A stretch of DNA of 64,000 bases, from positions 2,298,332 through 2,362,331 of the forward strand of contig NZ_LT860099.1 in the NCBI RefSeq assembly GCF_900184995.1, given 5' to 3'. Positions 24,304 through 33,008 of this stretch are shown here, piece by piece. The position numbers were made by a program, and so were the translations under genes. Positions within the stretch are counted from its first letter, which is position 1. Every line of letters starts with the position of its first letter. Origin of the DNA: Konateibacter massiliensis (GTDB lineage Bacteria; Bacillota; Clostridia; Lachnospirales; Lachnospiraceae). The notes under the pieces are model-generated. The model saw only the letters and a program-made list of their open reading frames with translations. It did no database searches and was not told where the DNA came from.

Positions 24304-24924
24304 ATGGAAGCAATTATTTTTGATGTAGACGGAACACTTTGGGATTCCACCGAGGCGGTGGCGAAGTCTTGGAACTTGGCGATTGAAGAAAATACAGATC
24401 TTGATATGAGAGTGAATGCAGAGCAGTTAAAGGGATTGTTTGGAAAGCCGCTCGACGATATCGCAGATATTTTGTTTCCCATGTTAGTGGAAGCAGACAG
24501 AAGAATTTTACAGCGGCATTTATACGAATATGAACATGACATGATTGAAAAAGAAGAATGCTATTTTTATGAAGGCGTGAAAAGCGTGATTCCAGCTCTC
24601 TCTGAAAAATATAAATTATTCATTGTAAGCAACTGCCAATCCGGCTATATTGAGGCATTTTTAAAGGTGTCCGGGCTTGGAGCATACATTACAGACTTTA
24701 CTTGTCCCGGCGAGACAAATCTTTTAAAAGGGGATAATTTGAAGCTGATTATGCAGCGAAATCACTTGAACTCCGCTATTTATGTGGGCGATACCCAAGG
24801 TGATGCCGAAGCCTGCAAAATAGCCGGTATTCCGATTATCTATGCAAGCTACGGCTTTGGGTCTGTCCAGTCGCCTGACTATGTGATTGCAGGCTTTTCA
24901 GATTTGCTTATACTGGACTTTTAA
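24304..24924 (+). CDS. HAD-superfamily hydrolase (phosphatase)
   Basis: 206 residues with motif I FDVDGTLWDST at the N-terminus, motif II at LFIVSNCQSGY, and the motif III/IV region YVGDTQGDAEA. It resembles phosphoglycolate phosphatase/PpaX-type members with a helical cap, but the substrate cannot be told. GGAGG lies 6 nt before the ATG at 24304; the ORF is open to 24223 but that ATG overlaps the promoter. It converges with the bce-like permease gene only 12 bp away. Confidence 0.85.
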   Translation: MEAIIFDVDGTLWDSTEAVAKSWNLAIEENTDLDMRVNAEQLKGLFGKPLDDIADILFPMLVEADRRILQRHLYEYEHDMIEKEECYFYEGVKSVIPALSEKYKLFIVSNCQSGYIEAFLKVSGLGAYITDFTCPGETNLLKGDNLKLIMQRNHLNSAIYVGDTQGDAEACKIAGIPIIYASYGFGSVQSPDYVIAGFSDLLILDF

Positions 24925-24936
24925 TTGAAAAAATTT

Positions 24937-26907
24937 TTAAAATTTTATAATCTTATAGTAGGTTCTTGCTGTCATCTTATACACAATAATATAGATGACG
25001 GCAAAGGCAGCCGAAGTCGCTGTGATACACCTGAATATCAAACCATAGTCAGCCAGATAAAACGCCGACATCATGGACTTTATAATGTTAGATGCCGCTA
25101 TCAAATGAATGAGTGCCGTGATAAGCGGAAGATAAAACACAATAATAATCTGACGGTTAATCGCCTTTTTTACCATGAATTCGTCCATTCCCACCTTTTG
25201 TAGTATCACAAAGCGTTCCCTGTCATCGTATCCTTCCGTCACCTGCTTAAAATATATAATTAATATTGTGATGGTAAGAAAAATCAGGATAAAAAATATT
25301 CCGATAAAAAGTATGCCGCCATATATACTATATGCATCGGTACGGCTGGCATCAATATTACTAACCAACGATTTGAACTCAGCGCTGTCAATAATTGCAG
25401 CACCAAATGATATCCTATCATTTTCCTCCCCCTCATAATTGATATGCTGAACACTCTGCATGCCGGTCTCATCATACGGGTTTGTGTAAATATAGTTGCT
25501 AAAATCAACAGCCTCCGCCTCTGTTGCAAAAACAAAGTAGATTGTCTGGCTTATTTCCCCATACTTACCATCAAAAAGAATACTGTCTGTCAAAATATCA
25601 TCTACCTCATACCATCTGTCGCCCGCCTTTATGCCTTGCGAAAACCCAGATATATCCTCATTTGATATCAGTACAACATGATTTTCCTCTATATTTATCT
25701 TAGTCTGACCAAGTCTGTTATATTCTTCCTGACTCATGGCAACAAAATTATACAGCAATTTTTCATCAATCTGGTCAAGCGATGCAAGTGCTTCGACGTT
25801 CGCCACTGAATCCTGCTGAAAAACGAAATAACCTTCTATTGCCTGAAACTCTATATAATCCGTTACTGTAAGTCCATATTCTTCGGCAAGCTTAAGCACA
25901 TCTTCCTTCGGGAAAATATCCGCTTGATCCAAAATCGTCAAATCATATGGATTTCTCTCCTTCACAATCGTTTCCTGCCCCATGTACAGCGACACGCAGC
26001 CCGCAGCAGTCACAATTACCATCGTACTTAAAATGCAAATATTTGCAAGTCCTACCGCGTTATGTCTCATTCGATAAATCAGGCTTGAGGTGGAAATAAA
26101 ATTTTCTGCCTTATAGTAAAAGCCCTTATTTTTCTTTAAAACATTTAACAGCACGATGCTTCCCGACATAAATAAAAGATAGGTCGCCACAATAACCGCC
26201 AGCACCGCCGGAAAAAACACGCTGATTGCCTGAATATAATTTTGTATTGTATTTGCCTTGTAATACGCCCCGATAAGCAGGATAAGTCCGATGACGGTCA
26301 GCACACCTCTGCCCTTCACCTTCTTTTCTCCGTATTTTTCCCGGTGCAGCAAATCAATTGTTTTATTTTTCAAAATAATTACAATATTCATAATAAAACA
26401 AAAAATAAATATTACAGCAAAAAGCAGCATTGTAGAAAGATAAGGCAGCGCACTTATGATAAAGGTGGAGTCTGTTGTTGTATGGCATATTTTTAAAAGC
26501 GCCAGAAAACAAAGCTTTCCGAGTACCGTTCCAACTAGCATTCCGGCTAAAACCGCTCCGCCGTATATCAGAATATTCTCAATCAGCATTACATAAATGA
26601 TATGCTTTTTTTCCAGTCCTAAGACATGATATAGACCGAATTCCCTCAGCCTTTTTTTGATTAAAAAGCTATTGATATACACCATAAATATAAAGGTAAT
26701 TACGATAATGAAGTTATTTGCAATCTCAAAGCACTGCTTTAGGGAGGCTGTTGCTGGTATATCTTTCAGCCCCTCATTACTTAGCATTGCAACGACAAGG
26801 TAATACATCACTGTAATAATGACAACCGCAGCGATATAGGGCAGGTTGATTTCCTTATTTTTCTTGATATTTACAACAGCAAGTTTTGCATATATATTTT
26901 TACCCAA
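24937..26907 (-). CDS. BceB-like ABC transporter permease
   Basis: Permease of a peptide-antibiotic detoxification pump. 656 residues with about ten TM helices, FtsX-like domains at both ends and a large extracellular domain (about 310-510) between TM7 and TM8, the BceB signature that meets both peptide and sensor kinase. The start is a TTG at 26907 overlapping the ATPase stop, with GGAGG 8 nt upstream; no better start is seen. It is last in an RR-HK-ATPase-permease operon. Confidence 0.9.
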   Translation of the reverse strand: MGKNIYAKLAVVNIKKNKEINLPYIAAVVIITVMYYLVVAMLSNEGLKDIPATASLKQCFEIANNFIIVITFIFMVYINSFLIKKRLREFGLYHVLGLEKKHIIYVMLIENILIYGGAVLAGMLVGTVLGKLCFLALLKICHTTTDSTFIISALPYLSTMLLFAVIFIFCFIMNIVIILKNKTIDLLHREKYGEKKVKGRGVLTVIGLILLIGAYYKANTIQNYIQAISVFFPAVLAVIVATYLLFMSGSIVLLNVLKKNKGFYYKAENFISTSSLIYRMRHNAVGLANICILSTMVIVTAAGCVSLYMGQETIVKERNPYDLTILDQADIFPKEDVLKLAEEYGLTVTDYIEFQAIEGYFVFQQDSVANVEALASLDQIDEKLLYNFVAMSQEEYNRLGQTKINIEENHVVLISNEDISGFSQGIKAGDRWYEVDDILTDSILFDGKYGEISQTIYFVFATEAEAVDFSNYIYTNPYDETGMQSVQHINYEGEENDRISFGAAIIDSAEFKSLVSNIDASRTDAYSIYGGILFIGIFFILIFLTITILIIYFKQVTEGYDDRERFVILQKVGMDEFMVKKAINRQIIIVFYLPLITALIHLIAASNIIKSMMSAFYLADYGLIFRCITATSAAFAVIYIIVYKMTARTYYKIIKF

Positions 26908-27667
26908 TGTCTACACCTCCGTCCGACAATACGGAGAGATTCGATATAATCCTCTGGAAAAATTCGTTTCTGGATTCCTCTCCGCGATATATCTGACTGA
27001 ACACTTCCCCGTCTCTTATAAAAAGAATTCGCTTGGCATGACTTGCCGCCTGCGCACTGTGCGTTACCATCAAAATGGTCTGCCCTGCCTCATTGATTTT
27101 ATCCATCATGTGCAGCAGGTTTCCCGAAGCCTTTGTATCCAGTGCCCCGGTCGGCTCATCTGCCAAAAGAAGTTTCGGGCTTGTAATGATTGCTCTTGCA
27201 ACCGCACAACGCTGCTTTTGTCCACCCGATACCTCATATGGGAATTTTTCCAGAAGCTCTTCAATATCCAGCTCCTTCGCGATTGGTTTCAAACGACTTT
27301 CCATCTCCTTATAACCGGTTCCCGATAAGACAAGGGGCAGAAAAATATTGTCTTTTAGCGAAAAGGTATCCAACAGGTTGAAATCCTGGAACACAAAGCC
27401 CAGATTATTTCTTCGAAAGCTCGCAAGCTCTCCCTCCTTTATCTTTCCCATGCTCTTTCCTTCCAGCAAAACCTCCCCGCTCGTTGGCTTATCAAGTGAA
27501 GCAAGGATGTTTAAAAGGGTCGTCTTTCCTGAACCAGAGGGACCCATAATTGCCACATACTCTCCCTTTTCCACTGTGAAATTCACATCAAAAAGTGCCT
27601 GACACTGCTGGCCGCCAAATCTGGTATTGTAAATTTTCTTTATATTTTTTACTTCCAGTAAGTTCAT
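26900..27667 (-). CDS. BceA-like ABC transporter ATPase
   Basis: 255 residues with Walker A GPSGSGKTTLLN, signature VSGGQKQRCAVARA, Walker B KLLLADEPTGALD and a switch His in MVTHS. It belongs to the MacB/BceA group serving FtsX-like permeases. The start at 27667 has GGAGG 7 nt upstream; an in-frame ATG at 27682 lies before that site. The permease gene overlaps its 3' end by 8 bp. Confidence 0.93.
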   Translation of the reverse strand: MNLLEVKNIKKIYNTRFGGQQCQALFDVNFTVEKGEYVAIMGPSGSGKTTLLNILASLDKPTSGEVLLEGKSMGKIKEGELASFRRNNLGFVFQDFNLLDTFSLKDNIFLPLVLSGTGYKEMESRLKPIAKELDIEELLEKFPYEVSGGQKQRCAVARAIITSPKLLLADEPTGALDTKASGNLLHMMDKINEAGQTILMVTHSAQAASHAKRILFIRDGEVFSQIYRGEESRNEFFQRIISNLSVLSDGGVDIG

Positions 27668-27777
27668 TTTGTTTTCCTCCATTTATTATACTCGTTTTAC
27701 TGTCTCTATCATAATAAAAAAAGAAATGCACTGCCATAGTCTTAGCTTACATTTCTTTTTTATTTCTTACATTTTTG

Positions 27778-28764
27778 TCACTTTATATAATTTCTTATAA
27801 AAACATGTACCTTGGTTCCTTTTCCAACCTCTGATTCAAGGGATATCTCATGATTGAGTGCCGCAGCCACCTTCTGTGCCAGATAAAGTCCAATTCCGCT
27901 TGCTTTCTTGTCCATTCTTCCGTTGAAGCCGGTATATCCTTTCTCAAAAACCCGCTTTCTGTCCTCTTTCTTTATGCCGATGCCCGAATCCTCAACGGTG
28001 AGATACCAGCCCTCCGGTACCTGCCTCGTGTAAATGCGGATTGTTCCTGTATTTGTATATTTTATGGCATTGGACAATAGCTGTTCAAGCAGAAACGCAA
28101 ACCATTTGCCATCCGTCGTGATTGTCTCCTCACAGCCTTCTATCTCCACACCAAGTCCTTTATGAATAAAAAGAAGTGAATATTTTTTCACGCTCTGACT
28201 GACTAAACTTTTTAACGTATATTCCCCAATGACTAAATCCGCTTCAATATTTCCGATTTTAATAAACTGCAATACCAGCTCCACGTACTGCTCAATTTTA
28301 AAAAGTTCCTGCGAAAACACCGACTTTTGCGGAATGTCCTCCATATTTTGCAGCACAAGGTGCATCGCAGCAATCGGCGTTTTAATCTGATGAATCCACA
28401 GCGTATAATATTCCAAGGTTTCCTTGTTCTGCCTATCCACTTGATTCAGGGTGCTTTGAATCACCTCATACAGACTCTCAATTACCTCATTGTATTTTTC
28501 CTCATAAGGATTTTCCGCCTTCGGGATATCTTGCACATAGATGCTTATATTTCTCTGAATTTCCTCCAATTTTCGAAATCGTTGTGTAAATCTTAGAAAA
28601 TCAATGCTCAGAAAAAACAGCATCACAAGAAGATACAGGCACGCAATGTATAAAATATCATTTATCTTGATATTCAGCAAATATTCAAAGCCAGAAAACA
28701 GTGCAAGTGCAACGAACACACTGAGTAACACCCTCGCTTGGTATTTTACATAAGCTCTAATCAT
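27778..28764 (-). CDS. BceS-like intramembrane-sensing histidine kinase
   Basis: About 328 residues: two TM helices near the N-terminus with almost no extracellular loop, the mark of BceS-type kinases that sense through the permease. The phosphoacceptor is in LWIHQIKTPIAAMHL, and the ATPase domain has LLSNAIKYTNTG, DSGIGI and GIGLYLA. Its ATG at 28764 overlaps the response regulator by 8 bp. The ATPase gene starts 110 bp further on. Confidence 0.9.
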   Translation of the reverse strand: MIRAYVKYQARVLLSVFVALALFSGFEYLLNIKINDILYIACLYLLVMLFFLSIDFLRFTQRFRKLEEIQRNISIYVQDIPKAENPYEEKYNEVIESLYEVIQSTLNQVDRQNKETLEYYTLWIHQIKTPIAAMHLVLQNMEDIPQKSVFSQELFKIEQYVELVLQFIKIGNIEADLVIGEYTLKSLVSQSVKKYSLLFIHKGLGVEIEGCEETITTDGKWFAFLLEQLLSNAIKYTNTGTIRIYTRQVPEGWYLTVEDSGIGIKKEDRKRVFEKGYTGFNGRMDKKASGIGLYLAQKVAAALNHEISLESEVGKGTKVHVFIRNYIK

Positions 28765-29431
28765 GCACCATATACCCCAATCCCTTTTTTGTCTCAATAA
28801 AATCAGAAAGCCCCTCGCCCTCCAGCTTTCTCCTCAAACGGTTCATATTCACCGTAAGCGTATTATCATCGATGAAGCTGTCGTTATCCCATAGCTTTTT
28901 CATAATCCGCTCCCTCGAAACAACCTCATTCTTGTGCTTCATCAGTATTTCCAGAATACGAAACTCATTTTTCGTCAGGTCAATTTTCTCACCGTTTAGC
29001 GAAAGGGAGGCATCATTTAGATTGAGTATCGCTCCCTTATGCTCCAGACAACTTGTCTCTGCTCTGTAATCATATGCTCTTCGCAAAAGTGCCTGCACCT
29101 TGGCAACCAATACCTCCATCGCAAAAGGCTTCGTGATATAATCATCACCGCCCATATTGACCGCCATTACAATATCCATCTTATCCGATCGAGAAGACAA
29201 GAAAATAATCGGCACCTTGGATAGCTTGCGAATTTCCATGCACCAGTGGTAGCCGTTGTAAAAGGGCAGTGAGATATCCATCAGCACAATCTGCGGATTG
29301 ACTTCTGTAAATTCTGCAATTACATTGGATAAGTCCTTGACTCCCACCGCAGTAAAGCCCCATTTCCCAAGACTTTCAATTAATGCACCTTCTATAATTT
29401 CATCATCCTCCACAATTAATATCTGGTTCAT
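28757..29431 (-). CDS. BceR-like OmpR-family response regulator
   Basis: About 224 residues: a receiver with VEDDEI, phosphoacceptor in IVLMDISLPFYNGY and YITKPFAMEV; then a winged helix with ENE-type recognition (TVNMNRLRRKLEG) ending KKGLGYMVHD. The start at 29431 is fixed by GGAGGGCTT just upstream. First gene of the module; it likely activates the transporter genes in response to cell-wall-active peptides. Confidence 0.9.
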   Translation of the reverse strand: MNQILIVEDDEIIEGALIESLGKWGFTAVGVKDLSNVIAEFTEVNPQIVLMDISLPFYNGYHWCMEIRKLSKVPIIFLSSRSDKMDIVMAVNMGGDDYITKPFAMEVLVAKVQALLRRAYDYRAETSCLEHKGAILNLNDASLSLNGEKIDLTKNEFRILEILMKHKNEVVSRERIMKKLWDNDSFIDDNTLTVNMNRLRRKLEGEGLSDFIETKKGLGYMVHD

Positions 29432-29477
29432 AAGCCCTCCGTTTCTGGTTACTGCACACATTCTTTTCTATTCTTAA

Positions 29478-29506
29478 AGAATATCATTTAGGGCTTTTGC
29501 TGTCAA
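29478..29506 (-). promoter_or_regulatory. Promoter of the bce-like operon
   Basis: Minus strand: TTGACA (29501-29506), 17 bp, TATTCT (29478-29483), 46 bp before the response-regulator start. Confidence 0.7.
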
Positions 29507-29520
29507 ATGTCTCCCTTTTC

Positions 29521-29549
29521 TTTACAAATGTGGAAATACATTTTATAAT
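29521..29549 (+). promoter_or_regulatory. Promoter of yqeY
   Basis: TTTACA (29521-29526), 17 bp, TATAAT (29544-29549), 29 bp before the ATG; back-to-back with the bce-like promoter. Confidence 0.75.
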
Positions 29550-29578
29550 TTAAAAAGAAAACAATAGGAGGTAACAAA

Positions 29579-30028
29579 ATGAGTAAAATTGATGAAGTCA
29601 GAGCGGCCATGGTTGCGGCAATGAAAGCAGGAGAAAAAGAAAGAAAAGAATCCATTTCTTTGCTGCTGTCCGCATTAAAGAATAAGGCAATTGACAAGAG
29701 AAGCGATTTGACAGAAGAGGAAGAAAACGAGGTTGTTTTAAAGGAAATTAAGCAGACAAAGGAAACCTTGGAGCTTACCCCTGCCGACCGAACAGAAATT
29801 ATTGAGGAATGCAAAAACCGTATTGCTGTTTTGGAGGAGTTTGCCCCTAAGATGATGAGTGAAGAGGAAATCAAGGCAGTCGTGCAGGAGGTTCTTGCAT
29901 CTCTTGGCATTGATGCTCCTACCGCCAAGGATAAGGGTAAAATCATGAAGGAATTAATGCCGAAGGTAAAGGGCATTGCAGATGGCAAGCTGGTAAATGA
30001 GATTCTTGGTTCCTTTATGCAGTCATAA
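29579..30028 (+). CDS. yqeY: GatB/YqeY domain-containing protein
   Basis: 149 residues with two helical subdomains like the tail of GatB, the tRNA-binding part of the amidotransferase (LLLSALKNKAIDKRSDLTEEE, AVLEEFAPKMMSEEEI, GKIMKELMPKVKG). Free-standing YqeY proteins are widespread; their role is not firmly known. AGGAGGTAACAAA precedes the ATG. It has its own promoter and terminator. Confidence 0.93.
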   Translation: MSKIDEVRAAMVAAMKAGEKERKESISLLLSALKNKAIDKRSDLTEEEENEVVLKEIKQTKETLELTPADRTEIIEECKNRIAVLEEFAPKMMSEEEIKAVVQEVLASLGIDAPTAKDKGKIMKELMPKVKGIADGKLVNEILGSFMQS

Positions 30029-30056
30029 CATTTTTGGTTAATATATGGAATGCTGG

Positions 30057-30086
30057 AAATACTATGCATAAACGTGCATAGTATTT
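30057..30086 (+). terminator. yqeY terminator
   Basis: A perfect 12-bp stem AAATACTATGCA / TGCATAGTATTT with a 6-nt loop followed by a T-run, 28 bp after the stop. Confidence 0.85.
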
Positions 30087-30168
30087 TTTTATGCCATAGG
30101 AACGTTCCCCAAGCTTCCTATGGCATAAAAAGGCTCTTCGTGCCAGAGTGTGAGCAACGCTTACACTT
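30087..30168 (-). repeat. Dispersed two-hairpin element, inverted degenerate copy
   Basis: Hairpin 2 comes first: TTTTATGCCATAGGAA (30087-30102) / TTCCTATGGCATAAAA (30115-30130). Hairpin 1 follows: AGTGTGAGC-AAC-GCTTACACT (from 30147). The order is reversed relative to the copies at 21934 and 49787, so the copy is inverted; the middle is shorter. Confidence 0.7.
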
Positions 30169-30197
30169 TCTTATTATTCTAGATAGGAGAGATAAAA

Positions 30198-30836
30198 ATG
30201 AGACTACCTTCCCATATAGCAATTATCCCTGACGGTAACAGACGTTGGGCAGTCAACCACAATCTTAACAAGGCAGACGGATACGATTACGGGCTTTCTC
30301 CTGGTTTGTCTGTTCTTCGCCTGGCAAAAAAGCTTGGTATTTCGGAGATTACCTACTACGGCTTTACCGTGGACAACTGTAAACGTCCTCCTGAACAGCT
30401 AAAGGCATTCAGCAAGGCATGTGTTGACGCCATTTCCCTGATTGCTCAGGAGGGCTGTTCCCTTCTCGTCATCGGCAACACCAAGTCAAAATGCTTTCCG
30501 AAGGAGCTGCTTCCCTACACCAAGAGAACGGATATCAACGGCGGCGGAATCAAAGTAAATTTCCTTGTCAACTATGGCTGGGAGTGGGATTTGTCCGGTC
30601 TTGAACAAAAAGAAAAGGACAAAAAGCCTTTCTCTGCCATTCACTCCCGTGATATTTCACGAATCGATTTGATTATTCGTTGGGGAGGCATGAGAAGATT
30701 GTCCGGCCTTTTGCCTGTTCAGTCTGTCTATTCTGATTTTTATATTGTAGATGAGATGTGGCCTGATTTTAAAGAGGAGCAGTTCTCACAGGCGCTGCTT
30801 TGGTATGACCGGCAGGATGTTACCTTGGGAGGCTGA
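30198..30836 (+). CDS. Divergent undecaprenyl-diphosphate-synthase-family protein
   Basis: cis-Prenyltransferase fold, 212 residues (the usual synthase is ~240-250). Recognisable blocks: HIAIIPDGNRRWA with the catalytic Asp, ITYYGFTVDNCKRP for the usual FSTENWKRP, and VYSDFYIVDEMWPDF near the end. Several catalytic or binding residues differ: GHxxG reads GYDYG, and the IRTSGExRLSNF block reads IRWGGMRRLSGL. It may be a paralogue with another substrate or no activity. AGGAGAG precedes the ATG. Confidence 0.8.
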   Translation: MRLPSHIAIIPDGNRRWAVNHNLNKADGYDYGLSPGLSVLRLAKKLGISEITYYGFTVDNCKRPPEQLKAFSKACVDAISLIAQEGCSLLVIGNTKSKCFPKELLPYTKRTDINGGGIKVNFLVNYGWEWDLSGLEQKEKDKKPFSAIHSRDISRIDLIIRWGGMRRLSGLLPVQSVYSDFYIVDEMWPDFKEEQFSQALLWYDRQDVTLGG

Positions 30837-30878
30837 TTTGCCGTGCCGGCTATTATTAAAAAACCTCCCAAGGCAAAT
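30823..30878. terminator. Long-armed inverted repeat between convergent genes
   Basis: CCTTGGGAGG (30823-30832, inside the last UppS-like codons) pairs with CCTCCCAAGG (30864-30873), and ATTTGCC (30836-30842) pairs with GGCAAAT (30872-30878), so alternative folds exist. An additional AGTGTT-TCT-AACACT lies at 30885-30899. A likely transcript end, though no good U-tract follows. Confidence 0.45.
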
Positions 30879-30891
30879 AACTATAGTGTTT

Positions 30892-32988
30892 CTAACACTC
30901 AATAAACACAGCACTCCTAGGAAGCAGACAATTTTCATCAAGAGCATATTGGAAATATCTCTTTCCTTTTATTTCATCTACGGATATCGGTGTTGAGGTA
31001 TGGTTTGTTATAACAAGACCATTCGCAAAGCTTGCTACCTCAATACCCTTCTCTTGTATGCTGCAATTCGGTGCCACATAAGTGTTTAAAATATCTCTGA
31101 GCATATCCTGTTTCATATACGGAAGCGGATAAAGCTCATTATTTTTCTGGCTCAGCGGAACATGCGGTGCAATTTTCGCTGAATAATTGCTTCCATAATA
31201 AAATCCCAGCGAATACACCTTTCCTTTTCCATAGCTGTTCAACACTGCCGCACCTTTCCCGGAATGCTCATATACGGCAAGCAAGGTTTCTCCCTCAAAT
31301 GTCTCAAATAAATCGCCCTGCACAAGTCCTCCGCCACGGTAAATAATCTCATCCTTTTCATGCGCTTCTCCCTTTATGTTAAGGCTTTGGTAAACCACCT
31401 CATCATTTGGTCCGTGAAGCAATACGCCTCCCTGCGCCACCCAGTCCTTAAGCGTCGCCTCCGCCTTTTCTCTTCTGTCCTTTTTATAAGACTGATTGGC
31501 AGGAATAATAAGCAGAGCATAATCTTTCAGCCTGCCTTCCTCGACAGCGTTGATGTCAATCACATCAACCTCATAGCCAAAGTCCAGACACGCCTGATAG
31601 AAACCTAGCAGGTCATAGCGTCTTTCGATATTACCCTCCACAGACATCGGCTCATAGGCTGCCATTGCATTCGGAAACAGCAAGGCAACAGACGACTTTT
31701 TCTTTTGACCAAGCAGCGGAATAACCTTTTTTGCCCAGTCATTGGCAGCAGAAAGGGAATTCAGAAAGCTCTTTTCCATTCGATGCAGTACCCCGCCATC
31801 ATCCAGCCCGCACATTCCATAGGAGGAATATCCGTTGATACCACTGCCCACCATGCTGCCGATAATTTCACACGGCGAGATAAACTCATAAACATGCTGG
31901 TATAAAAATCTGCCCCAATAAATACCGCCCAAAAATTCTCTGCCTTCATTCATCGCTCGCATCATGCTGTGCTGTACCGACACCACATAGGCATTCGGAT
32001 CTCCAAGCGGCGTCACCGGAACGCTGATAAACTGAGCCGCATCCACAAAAGGTGCAATCTCATACAAGTCAATTCCGCGCATCGCTGTGTCCCAAAGTTC
32101 GCTAAAGCCTACGCTCGAAATTTTTGAACCATCAATATTAAGAAAATGGCTCCATTGCGTCAGTGTCGGGCAGAGATATAAGTCTTTGTCTACCGACTTC
32201 AGTCTCTTTTGCATATCCTGAAAATAGAGAACAAGCTCCTGCTTCCTCCATTTCATATTGTCAATCCACATCTGATACTTTTCATTATCCGCCTTTATAT
32301 CTGCCGCATCATAACAGCTATCGCCCTCATAAGCGCACGAAAACCAGTAATCCTTTGGTTCAAGCTCATCAAAAGCACTGAATTTTACGCGATATGCTCG
32401 GTTAAGGCTTTCAATATCCCCATAATTTTTTTCAAGCCATGACAGATATCGTTTTCTGCCATCTTCGTCAAAGCTTGGAGCCACAATCGGGTCCCACATA
32501 CTGCAAATAGGCTTTTTCTCTTCTTGGTTTACCATAATTCTTGTATTATTTTCTCCGTAGTATCTGAGTAATCCGCTGACATGCTCCTGCATAGAGGTTT
32601 TTGCCTTGTCAGACCAGTAACGATACCATTTTCCGTCGCTGCCGTCTGGATTTACAACCGATTCCCCGTAAATAGGAGGGCTGAAACGGATATTAGGATA
32701 CAGATTATCTGCATTTAGATAAAGGGACATAAATACATGGCTCAAGCCTTGCCTTTCGATTTCCTCCTGCATATATTCCTGCATTGCCACATATGGGCTT
32801 GCTTCCTTCCCCTCATAGCGGTCTCTGAAATCCTCCCAGGCTTTTGAATCAAGCAGTATGCTGTTAAATCCCAACTCTTTTAAAAGGCTTACGCCTTTCT
32901 TTACAAATTCCTTATCGTCGTACGCCGGTCTATAAAAGTTTCCAAACCATACATTGATATATGGCTTCCCTGTTCGTTTTTCTATCAT
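30892..32988 (-). CDS. GH42-like (clan GH-A) glycoside hydrolase, divergent
   Basis: 698 residues without a signal peptide. The N-terminal part (1-400) looks like a TIM barrel related to beta-galactosidases: GRKRYLSWLEKNYGDIESLN followed by RAY matches the GH42 pattern 'F..WL...YG.ldaLN.aW'. It is followed by a class-I-glutaminase-like domain (about 430-620; LLIIPANQSYKKDRR, WVAQGGVLLHG) as in the GH42 trimerisation domain, and a small C-terminal beta domain. The usual NEYG acid/base motif is not evident; MWDPIVAP occupies its place. AAAGG precedes the ATG. Last gene of the GH88-GH43 operon, so it likely acts on imported oligosaccharides. Confidence 0.6.
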   Translation of the reverse strand: MIEKRTGKPYINVWFGNFYRPAYDDKEFVKKGVSLLKELGFNSILLDSKAWEDFRDRYEGKEASPYVAMQEYMQEEIERQGLSHVFMSLYLNADNLYPNIRFSPPIYGESVVNPDGSDGKWYRYWSDKAKTSMQEHVSGLLRYYGENNTRIMVNQEEKKPICSMWDPIVAPSFDEDGRKRYLSWLEKNYGDIESLNRAYRVKFSAFDELEPKDYWFSCAYEGDSCYDAADIKADNEKYQMWIDNMKWRKQELVLYFQDMQKRLKSVDKDLYLCPTLTQWSHFLNIDGSKISSVGFSELWDTAMRGIDLYEIAPFVDAAQFISVPVTPLGDPNAYVVSVQHSMMRAMNEGREFLGGIYWGRFLYQHVYEFISPCEIIGSMVGSGINGYSSYGMCGLDDGGVLHRMEKSFLNSLSAANDWAKKVIPLLGQKKKSSVALLFPNAMAAYEPMSVEGNIERRYDLLGFYQACLDFGYEVDVIDINAVEEGRLKDYALLIIPANQSYKKDRREKAEATLKDWVAQGGVLLHGPNDEVVYQSLNIKGEAHEKDEIIYRGGGLVQGDLFETFEGETLLAVYEHSGKGAAVLNSYGKGKVYSLGFYYGSNYSAKIAPHVPLSQKNNELYPLPYMKQDMLRDILNTYVAPNCSIQEKGIEVASFANGLVITNHTSTPISVDEIKGKRYFQYALDENCLLPRSAVFIEC

Positions 32989-33008
32989 TTCTTTTTTCCT
33001 TTCAGCAT

